Of a stretch of 64,000 bases of DNA, positions 31,886-39,527 are shown in pieces (positions within the stretch are counted from its first letter, which is position 1; each line of letters begins with the position of its first letter). The stretch spans positions 1,054,001-1,118,000 of the forward strand of contig JAPFFF010000028.1 in assembly GCA_039105265.1 (NCBI GenBank). Reading direction: 5' to 3'. The stretch is from Tritrichomonas musculus (taxonomy: Eukaryota > Parabasalia > Tritrichomonadida > Tritrichomonadidae). The notes below the pieces were generated by a model. That model did not search any database, was not told the origin of the DNA, and saw only the letters and a list, made by a program, of their open reading frames with translations. The translations under genes were made by a program, and so were the position numbers.

Positions 31886-32344
31886 ATGGAAGCAAACAGA
31901 GTCTATCAATCAATAAACAAATTCATGGATGTTATACATTCAAAATATGAACAAGTTGTCGAAGTTAATTGTTTTTTCGAATGTGATGATGCGTTTAAAA
32001 ATCAATTTGAACAAATATGTGTCAAGGTTCTATTTATCAAAATTGTTGATGAATCACGAAAGATTATTTATTTGAATTTGAAACAAATTGAAAAACTATT
32101 TGATGGTGAATTGATTGTAAACTTTCCACAAAACAACAAACGCAAATTGTCAAAACGAAATGGTTTGATGTATGTATTGGTCATTGATGCAAAACCACGA
32201 ACGATAACAAAAGATGATGAAACATTTAAATATTATCTTTCATATACGACTGAATGTAATAACAAAAAGAACGTCGAGAAGATACGAAAACAAACAATGA
32301 CTGAATATAGAGAAGACGAAATCGACGAATCAGCCTTCAATTAA
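31886..32344 (+). CDS. Unrecognised element protein
   Basis: 152 residues from the ATG after TTATTTTTATCACTTCATAAA. A longer frame exists upstream but starts without an ATG and would translate the leader. Alpha/beta sequence with NCFFECDDAF, IVDESRKIIYLNLKQIEKLF and a Lys/Glu-rich C-terminus. No known family or motif. Confidence 0.7.
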   Translation: MEANRVYQSINKFMDVIHSKYEQVVEVNCFFECDDAFKNQFEQICVKVLFIKIVDESRKIIYLNLKQIEKLFDGELIVNFPQNNKRKLSKRNGLMYVLVIDAKPRTITKDDETFKYYLSYTTECNNKKNVEKIRKQTMTEYREDEIDESAFN

Positions 32345-32383
32345 AAATCGCCATAAATCGTCAAATTTATTTTTGTTTAAACA

Positions 32384-34936
32384 ATGACATTAGATAACGA
32401 AAAATTTATATCAAAATTGAAGAAAAGTGAAATTTTATTATTACCTGGATTTGATGCAAGTGATAAAAAAACAAAGCTAGCGGATTTGAAAATGAAATTA
32501 CATAATAACGTTCATTATTCGCTAAAAAAAACAGGAGCTCGTGTGAAAGATTATATAGCTGCATATAATAAACGTGATGAAATAAAACAACAACAAATCG
32601 AAAGCACTAAAAAACTTGATGAAAAAATATCAATCAACAAAAAATTTGAACGTAGTGTATATCAGGAAATAAATAAAATCAAAGTACAAGCAAGGAAAGT
32701 ATATGATAAATTTGAACATAATGACGAGGAAGTTATTGAATACCGAAATAACGAAGATATACAAAAATTATTAAAATCTGGAGAAATCATTGATGATGTA
32801 TATATCAATTTAAACAAAGAGTATGAAACAATAGAACAAGCGAATAGAATAACGAAGAAAACAGAAGATGAATATATAAAATTGTTCAAAAATAAATTTG
32901 GTTTCAAACCTAAAGTTCATGATATTTTCTATCTTGCCAAACAACAAACAGAGTCAGTATTGAAAGATGCTAGAGTTGATATACAAAGGATTTTAAAATA
33001 TCTGAATGCTAAAACTGTACCAAAGACATATAAACCAAAGATAGATAAATTAAAAGCAGAGTTATTGAATGCACCAGATGATAAAAAGGAAGAAGTAAAA
33101 AATGAAGAGGAGGATGAAATAGATGATGAATTTTTTGAAACAGCTCGCAAACGAGAACAACAACAAGTTGAGGAAACGATTAAAAATATCAAAGCATCAC
33201 ATTATGACAAAACAATTAAATCACAACCATCAGAACCAGTGAAATCAAAAGCTAAACCAAATGTTGTCAAGACATCACAAATTAAAACAGCTAAACCAAA
33301 AACTGAACCCAAACCAAAAGATGAAAGACAAAAAATAATTGATGAAATTGTAAATGTTAGAAATGAAGCAAAACCAAAACCAATTGATGATGATTCAAAT
33401 AAACCAACAGTTGATGATTACGCCAATGAAACTCAATTCAAAAACTACAAACAAATTCAACAAACATTTCCAGATGTTGACCGTGATATAATTAATGAAA
33501 TATATTGGTCATTTGCACAAATTGCTCATCTATATATTGATAGATGTTCAACAAATGAAAATGAAAGATTGAGGAAACTAAAGAAATTAGTAATACACAA
33601 AGTTGAAGGAAGCGCAACAAAAGAACCAGCAACAATAAATGCTATATTAACATGTTTATCAATGATGCTTTCATTCAATAAATTATGGAAGAAAGACAAA
33701 TCAAAAATGTTTGATAGTTATCAATTAAATGAATGGTTGCCAGCTTCATATTTTAGTTTCAAGTCAGCAAAGAATTTTGATAAATCTTTCACTAATGATA
33801 TGTTGTATCCTGAATATAGATATTTTATGTCAATTAGTTTACATGATATCGACACAGAAATCAAAAAGTCAGTTGAAAAACAATATGGATTTTTCATTGA
33901 TGACCTAGGCAATAAAGCTACATTAGATAATAAAACTAACAAATCAGATGACGAACAAACATTTTATGAACCAGTTAGTGAATCATCAGTTAAACCAAAA
34001 CCTAAGGTTGAACCAGAACCAGAACCAAAGCTAGTACAAGAGATAAATCATGAATCATCGGTTAAACCAGAACCAAAAACAGTGATGCCAACAAAAATAA
34101 AAACATCAATGATTTTAGAATCTGAGCCATTGAAAAAAATAAAAATGATACCAGCAAAAATTGTTTCATCAATTCCTGAACAACAACTAGAACAACAACT
34201 AGAAGAAAAACGAAAGAAATTAAATTTAGCACCTCCACCAAATAATGATGAAGATTTTCTAAAAATCAAACAATTCAATTATAAAAAATTAAACAGAAAA
34301 ATATATTCATCAATTGATTTTGAAATACAAGATGTTATAACTGGTGCAGCCGTAGTATGTGATGATAAATATCAAAAATTAATGAGGAAAACAAAAATTG
34401 ATAACAAAGACAGGAAATCAGAAAAATGGAAATCATTATTCAATGAAATATATGTTGGTGAATATGAATATAAATTTGGTATTAAGCCACTAAAAATACC
34501 AAAACATGATATTGTTTTGAATGGTGGATTGTTAGACACTACCATAAGCTATGTAGATAAAAATGATATCAAACATGTTTTCAATCATAGATTAAACAAC
34601 CCAATACCTCCACATGTGAAACGTGAAGCTGAAGAAAAAGCAAAACGTGAAGCCGAACAACAAAGACTACAAGAATTATTTGTCAATTCAAAAATAAATG
34701 AATTAAAATCATCACCACCACCAAAATTAAAATCAGATTTTGAACCAGTTGAACCACCTTCACAATTGCCAACAATCGAAGATAAACCATTCGAAGATAT
34801 GGAAACAGCAGGCTCAATAGATAACTCATCATTACAAACTCAACAACAAGAGACATATAATAATTTTATGAATCCAGATTTCGAACTTGAATTAGCATCA
34901 GATGAATATGATTATGCATTTGACCATGTGATATAA
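32384..34936 (+). CDS. Large Lys/Glu-rich coiled-coil element protein
   Basis: 850 residues, last gene of the + strand run. Long charged helices (residues 30-330), a Lys/Pro/Glu linker, a compact region around 365-520 (IINEIYWSFAQIAHLY, MMLSFNKLWKKDK), another Pro/Lys/Glu-rich linker with repeated KPEPK, and a C-terminal region with a Gly/Ile-rich DIVLNGGLLDTTIS stretch. No enzyme motif. The size and low-complexity linkers suit a virion core, scaffold or genome-associated protein, but this is inference. Confidence 0.75.
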   Translation: MTLDNEKFISKLKKSEILLLPGFDASDKKTKLADLKMKLHNNVHYSLKKTGARVKDYIAAYNKRDEIKQQQIESTKKLDEKISINKKFERSVYQEINKIKVQARKVYDKFEHNDEEVIEYRNNEDIQKLLKSGEIIDDVYINLNKEYETIEQANRITKKTEDEYIKLFKNKFGFKPKVHDIFYLAKQQTESVLKDARVDIQRILKYLNAKTVPKTYKPKIDKLKAELLNAPDDKKEEVKNEEEDEIDDEFFETARKREQQQVEETIKNIKASHYDKTIKSQPSEPVKSKAKPNVVKTSQIKTAKPKTEPKPKDERQKIIDEIVNVRNEAKPKPIDDDSNKPTVDDYANETQFKNYKQIQQTFPDVDRDIINEIYWSFAQIAHLYIDRCSTNENERLRKLKKLVIHKVEGSATKEPATINAILTCLSMMLSFNKLWKKDKSKMFDSYQLNEWLPASYFSFKSAKNFDKSFTNDMLYPEYRYFMSISLHDIDTEIKKSVEKQYGFFIDDLGNKATLDNKTNKSDDEQTFYEPVSESSVKPKPKVEPEPEPKLVQEINHESSVKPEPKTVMPTKIKTSMILESEPLKKIKMIPAKIVSSIPEQQLEQQLEEKRKKLNLAPPPNNDEDFLKIKQFNYKKLNRKIYSSIDFEIQDVITGAAVVCDDKYQKLMRKTKIDNKDRKSEKWKSLFNEIYVGEYEYKFGIKPLKIPKHDIVLNGGLLDTTISYVDKNDIKHVFNHRLNNPIPPHVKREAEEKAKREAEQQRLQELFVNSKINELKSSPPPKLKSDFEPVEPPSQLPTIEDKPFEDMETAGSIDNSSLQTQQQETYNNFMNPDFELELASDEYDYAFDHVI

Positions 34937-35364
34937 ATTTAATAATCATTTTTTATTTTGTTTATTTTTGAACATTTTTGAATGAGCTCATTGAATTGTT
35001 TGATTTAAAATTTATAAAACGAAAAATTAATTCATCTCTCGATAAAATGTTCACAAATGAAGTAAATCATCAATAATCGGTCAGGGTGTGCGCTAACAAA
35101 TATTTTCATTTCATTCATTCATTTTGTTGACAGATTTTGTAGATATCATTTCGATTGATATACTCAGGCTGCAGACTGGTATTTCAAAACATTTGAAAAA
35201 ACTACAAAAAACTGTTTGATGAATGAATCCGCGCGTTATTGTGCTAATTATAGCTCCTAGGAGTGTTTGCCAATAATTGATTCAACATCATATATCAAAA
35301 CCACAACAACAGAAAAAAGCAAATAAAACAAATCATCACAAGAATTACTTGAGGAAATGGGTCG

Positions 35365-35378
35365 GTCGGAATTCCGAC
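35365..35378. repeat. 14-bp perfect palindrome
   Basis: GTCGGAATTCCGAC, 6 bp after the block AATTACTTGAGGAAA-T-GGGTC minus its tail; the same block recurs at 38300 next to a different hairpin (GGTCT ... AGACC). Confidence 0.8.
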
Positions 35379-35544
35379 TAACCAGAAATTATATCAAAAT
35401 GATACAAACAAATTGTTAATCAATAATCTAAATAATTTGATTGAAACATGAAACATAATAGAACAAAAACACATATTATCATTCATTATTGTTGTTTTAT
35501 AAAACAGATTTTATAATATTTTTTATATTTTTTGATTTTTCATT

Positions 35545-35641
35545 AATTGATGTAGTGGACCAGATGGACCAGATGGACCAGTTCTTTTTTTCTAAAAAAT
35601 TTGAGTGGACAATGGACAAATGGACAAAAGCAATACAAAAA
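35545..35641 (-). repeat. Iteron-like repeat unit, left copy
   Basis: About 97 bp, nearly identical in inverse orientation to 38059-38160 and 38208-38300. Internally it holds three 9-bp steps of TGGACCAGA and two of TGGACAAA. It borders the helicase-primase cassette. Confidence 0.88.
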
Positions 35642-35680
35642 TAAATAGAATTAATTAATGATTTAATCATTCATTTATAT

Positions 35681-37309
35681 TCAAATATGTACATCATCAT
35701 CAGTATTTATATTGTCATCAATTGTTTGTGAATATATTTGTTTGCAATCATTTTTCAATACATAATACCAAGAACAATGTTTATTGATTTGTTTCTTAAT
35801 TCTATCACACTTATCCTTCAACATAAATTGAAACACTCTTTCCTTAATTTCATCTGGCTTATTTTTTATAGCATCACTACATAACATACCTCTCACAAGA
35901 TTATCATAATTATCGCAAATCCATATGTCAATTGGTGAACGAGAAGCATCAATCAAATCTAATTTAGCTTGTGTCATTGGTATTAATCGTTGATTGAATT
36001 GTGTTATATTACGTTTAATAAAATATGTCAATAGGTTATCATAAAATTCTTCATTCATGTTTGGACATAATTGATTAAAATAATTGAAATCATTTTTATG
36101 TTTTCCATTACATGCTAACACAATATATCTTCTATCACCATGTTCAATTTTCACAGGATATGCATTATTAGATACAAATATGAAGTTTGATACATTTTCA
36201 GCATCATGTCTCGGCTGAAGTTTTTCATTTATTCTAATAACATCATCAGTTATTATACTCTTGAGTGCATTAAAATTAGCGAATCTGTCATCACCACAAT
36301 TCTTTACTTCATTCAATACAATCAACATCTTTCCTTCAATTATACTGTTGAATTGACCTGTCAACTCGCTAATATCTGTAATGTTCTTCGCTGAATAACC
36401 ACTCAACATCTCACATAATGTATCTGTGAATCTATTCTTGCCAATACCTTGCAAACCCTTCAATACTAATGCTGTTTCTGTCTTTACACCAGGTTTCTGG
36501 ACAATAAAACTAATCCAATTTAGCACGTATTCATAAACTGTTTCATTATTATCACATATAACATCTTTGATTAAATCTAAATATGGTTTAATGATGCTTT
36601 CATTAACTGTTTTCAATTGATTATACTTGTATCCATGAAACAATGATAATACTTCATCATCTGTTGAATAAAACTTAACTCCCTTCACTACAAATCGAGA
36701 TAAATGATTTAGCAACACCGTATGAACAGTGATTGATTCATCATTATGTTTCCATAACATCATACGTTTTAATTGCTTTGTTATGAATGCATCACTAACG
36801 AATTTGAGTTTATATGTGTTTGTATATGAATCAAATGACTTCATTATATAATTATCATCCCCATCATCAACTAAACGTAAAACTTTTGATAAATCACTGA
36901 TGACATCTCTGTTTGATTTATAATAATGATTTTCAACTCTTGAGCGAATTGAATTTATGTTAAATGAATCATTTAAATCAATCTTGTTTAAAACTATATC
37001 GTAATCAATCATCAATGGTTTAATAACATCATTATAATATTCATTGTTCCATCTCTTGATGATTTTAACCCAAACAAATGGTGATGAGTGAAGATGTTGA
37101 TATCTATTCATTGCTTTTCCAAAATTAGTAATTGCATTATCAGTCAATTTGCATTTAGTATAAACCATGTCATATGCTTCATTGATGTATTCATTTGGTA
37201 ATGAATTGATAGCTTGAAACAAAGTAAATAATGTTATCTCATCATCTATTCTCTTATTGCCCGCATCGTTATGTATAGGCAAATCAACCAATCCATTAAT
37301 TAAAGCCAT
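35681..37309 (-). CDS. Superfamily 3 (D5-like) helicase
   Basis: 542 residues. SF3 core: Walker A GLQGIGKN at 285-292, Walker B MLIVLNE at 328-334, motif C NFIFVSNN at 375-382, and GDRRY (391-395) with the Arg finger position. The long N-terminal part (1-270) is helical and fits the region between primase and helicase in D5-type proteins. The ATG lies two codons after the primase stop in the same frame, so primase and helicase would be one polypeptide but for a single TAA (37313-37315). Known: such helicases start replication in virophages, NCLDVs and many plasmids. Inferred: the element's replicative helicase. Confidence 0.9.
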   Translation of the reverse strand: MALINGLVDLPIHNDAGNKRIDDEITLFTLFQAINSLPNEYINEAYDMVYTKCKLTDNAITNFGKAMNRYQHLHSSPFVWVKIIKRWNNEYYNDVIKPLMIDYDIVLNKIDLNDSFNINSIRSRVENHYYKSNRDVISDLSKVLRLVDDGDDNYIMKSFDSYTNTYKLKFVSDAFITKQLKRMMLWKHNDESITVHTVLLNHLSRFVVKGVKFYSTDDEVLSLFHGYKYNQLKTVNESIIKPYLDLIKDVICDNNETVYEYVLNWISFIVQKPGVKTETALVLKGLQGIGKNRFTDTLCEMLSGYSAKNITDISELTGQFNSIIEGKMLIVLNEVKNCGDDRFANFNALKSIITDDVIRINEKLQPRHDAENVSNFIFVSNNAYPVKIEHGDRRYIVLACNGKHKNDFNYFNQLCPNMNEEFYDNLLTYFIKRNITQFNQRLIPMTQAKLDLIDASRSPIDIWICDNYDNLVRGMLCSDAIKNKPDEIKERVFQFMLKDKCDRIKKQINKHCSWYYVLKNDCKQIYSQTIDDNINTDDDVHI

Positions 37310-37312
37310 AAT

Positions 37313-37990
37313 TTAATCATCTGATACATCTTTTGATTGATAATCATCAATTATCTTCTCAATCTCTGGTGGTTGTTTGATTGCAATCTTTATGTTTAAA
37401 TCAATGATAACACTAGATAATGAACGTGTGATGAATGATTCAAATGAACCTTGGACAAATTTATATTGTTTTATCTTATCTCTTGCATTCTTTCTTATCT
37501 TTGAACCAGGTAATACAATCAATGAACGCTTGTTCTCATCAAAACAGCTCATCAAATCAACATCAAATTCATTGCATCTATAACATTTAATCATACGATT
37601 CGATTCAACATAGTATCCATCGGTATTGCAATATATATGTAAACCGCCAGATGCTGTTTGAACAATGATATCATTATGTGATAGTTTTGATAATATATTC
37701 TTTCTTATTGTTTCCTTATGTTCTTCATCAAATGATTTATTGATATCAATATCAATTACTGATAAGTTTGAACAATGATTCATCAACAGAGCCTTCCCAG
37801 TTATTGTTGTTCCATTACCACCATCATGTTTTAGATAATTTGTTAAATTGATTGTGTTATCTTTGATTCTTTGTTTCATTGATATCATTTGCGTTTTAAC
37901 ATTATTTTTTATTTCATCATTAATATAATTTGTTAATACTTCATCATCTGCTTCAACTTCAATTTCAATTTGGTTTTTATTGCTGTTCAT
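37313..37990 (-). CDS. Archaeo-eukaryotic primase (Prim-Pol) domain protein
   Basis: 225 residues. AEP motifs in order: LSVIDIDI with Asp80 and Asp82, TASGGLHIY with His118, and FDVDLM with Asp143/145. These are the metal- and nucleotide-binding residues of primase-polymerases. It directly precedes the SF3 helicase, in the same frame, separated by one TAA and one Ile codon. The ATG follows a T-rich leader ending GGACAAAATG. Known: AEP-SF3 fusions replicate many virus-like elements. Inferred: this pair takes the place of the PolB of classical Polintons. Confidence 0.87.
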   Translation of the reverse strand: MNSNKNQIEIEVEADDEVLTNYINDEIKNNVKTQMISMKQRIKDNTINLTNYLKHDGGNGTTITGKALLMNHCSNLSVIDIDINKSFDEEHKETIRKNILSKLSHNDIIVQTASGGLHIYCNTDGYYVESNRMIKCYRCNEFDVDLMSCFDENKRSLIVLPGSKIRKNARDKIKQYKFVQGSFESFITRSLSSVIIDLNIKIAIKQPPEIEKIIDDYQSKDVSDD

Positions 37991-38058
37991 TTTGTCCGAT
38001 TTATAAATAAATAAAAAACTTGTTTCAAAAACAAATCATGATTTTTGTTGAGTTTTAT

Positions 38059-38199
38059 TTTTGTATTGCTTTTGTCCATTTGTCCATTGTCCACCCAAAT
38101 TTTTTAGAAAAAAAGAACTGGTCCATCTGGTCCATCTGGTCCACTATTGGTCAACTACATCAATTACTTGAAGAAATGTAAGAGTCTACATTTTTTAAC
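38059..38199 (+). repeat. Iteron-like repeat unit, right copy 1
   Basis: TTGTATTGCTTTTGTCCATT, further TGTCCAT steps, an A-run, then CTGGTCCAT repeated, followed by CAATTACTTGAAGAAATG and the hairpin AATGTA ... TACATT. Period to copy 2 is 149 bp. This copy has an extra ATTGGTCAACT stretch. Confidence 0.88.
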
Positions 38200-38207
38200 A
38201 TTAATTT

Positions 38208-38340
38208 TTTTGTATTGCTTTTGTCCATTTGTCCATTGTCCACCCAAATTTTTTAGAAAAAAAGAACTGGTCCATCCGGTCCATCTGGTCCACTACATCA
38301 ATTACTTGAGGAAAAGGGTCTAGGAGAATTTTCCCAGACC
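38208..38340 (+). repeat. Iteron-like repeat unit, right copy 2
   Basis: Same order as copy 1, ending CAATTACTTGAGGAAA and the stem GGTCT ... AGACC (38317-38340). Confidence 0.88.
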
Positions 38341-38480
38341 GAAGATTTAAATGAAACGCATGAAATTCTTGATGAATTGGCGAAGGTGCAAAATTGCACT
38401 CCTGATAAATTCGACTAAATCATCATTTTCAAAAATAATATCACTAATGATAAAATATTATTTTATTTTTATGCTTGATA

Positions 38481-39446
38481 TCACCTTGATTCTAATGCTT
38501 CAATTCGAGCAGTTAATGATGTTATTATTGATTCTAATTCATTTATTTTTGTCTTCAATTGTTCATTCTCTGTTTTCAAAGCAAATGAATCTTCAACATA
38601 TAATTTTGCAGAGTTAAGATGTACAGCAATCTCAACATCTCCAACAGCATAAAACATATTTGTCTTTTCATTCCAACGAAAACCTTCAACATCTGATGAT
38701 ATTATGGTGTTATAAATATGTCTATTATCATCAATCTGCTCAGTATGAAACGTTATACTAAAATCTTGATGAATATAATCCTTAGTTTCATCATTCCAAA
38801 CAATTGCATAACCTTCTAATTGTGCTCCTTCATGAAACTCTGCAAATGCTGTTTCACCTGAAAAATCATACGCTCCTTCTGGTACTTTATGTTCAATAGG
38901 TAAATCAATAAATGCATTCACAGACAAATCATCTTTCAGTCTATATTTTTCATCAGCCGATTTGATATATCCAGAAAACGTAGTTGTTGGAACATATTTG
39001 TTAATCACTTCAGATTTCAATACATATGGTGTTAAATCAACTGTTGGCAATTCATCTTTCATCACATATTTGTCCAATTCATAAGCCAATTCATCTTCAT
39101 TAACAAATTGTTCTTCAGCTTGTGATTTGTTTAAATAATTTTCATTCAAATCTGATTTCAAAACATAATTTGATAATGCTTCATTCACTTCATCAACTGT
39201 TGGATATTCAGTCATATCAATTTTAGTTATATCAGTCTTCAATGCATATTTTTCATCACATTCATCAACTGTTGCGTAATTATCACGAATTTGGTCTAAA
39301 TTGAAATCTAAATTGTTGTTTAGATTACGTTCAATATCAAATGCTTTTGATTCTATAGCTTCATTAACTGCATCAATCGTTGCGTAATTATCACCAATAT
39401 ATTTATTAACTGCATTTATTAATTTTGCAGTTGCAGCAGTAGACAT
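38481..39446 (-). CDS. Fibre-like protein with phage-type shaft repeats
   Basis: 321 residues. Residues about 1-180 are made of repeats with a Y-A-T-V/I-D-E pattern alternating with Y-A/V-L-K-S/T-D (DNYATIDAVNEA, EKYALKTDITK, YPTVDEVNEALSNYVLKSDL). This style is known from trimeric phage tail-fibre shafts. A beta-rich middle (about 185-285) could be a knob, and a C-terminal heptad coiled coil (NEQLKTKINELESIITSLTA) would trimerise. The frame is open upstream of the ATG for 27 further codons to the TAA that ends the 1,157-residue gene, so the two may be one unit. Inferred: receptor-binding or surface fibre of the virion. Confidence 0.75.
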   Translation of the reverse strand: MSTAATAKLINAVNKYIGDNYATIDAVNEAIESKAFDIERNLNNNLDFNLDQIRDNYATVDECDEKYALKTDITKIDMTEYPTVDEVNEALSNYVLKSDLNENYLNKSQAEEQFVNEDELAYELDKYVMKDELPTVDLTPYVLKSEVINKYVPTTTFSGYIKSADEKYRLKDDLSVNAFIDLPIEHKVPEGAYDFSGETAFAEFHEGAQLEGYAIVWNDETKDYIHQDFSITFHTEQIDDNRHIYNTIISSDVEGFRWNEKTNMFYAVGDVEIAVHLNSAKLYVEDSFALKTENEQLKTKINELESIITSLTARIEALESR

Positions 39447-39527
39447 AATAGTTTCATTAGATGCATCATTTAATGTCTCACCAATTATAATATAACCATT
39501 GCTATCAACAAATAATTGTGAATTTTT

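Larger units (their letters stand above)
34937..35680. other. Element intergenic region between convergent gene blocks
   Basis: 744 bp with no gene. Contains AATTACTTGAGGAAA (35343) followed by the perfect 14-bp palindrome GTCGGAATTCCGAC (35365-35378), then the left iteron-like repeat (35545-35641). This is a natural place for transcript ends or a replication origin. Confidence 0.6.
37991..38480. other. Element intergenic region with two iteron-like units
   Basis: 490 bp containing the primase leader, two tandem repeat units (38059-38340) and three small hairpins. No convincing gene on either strand; the short + strand frame from 38351 overlaps the fibre gene in antisense and looks accidental. 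Confidence 0.6.
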
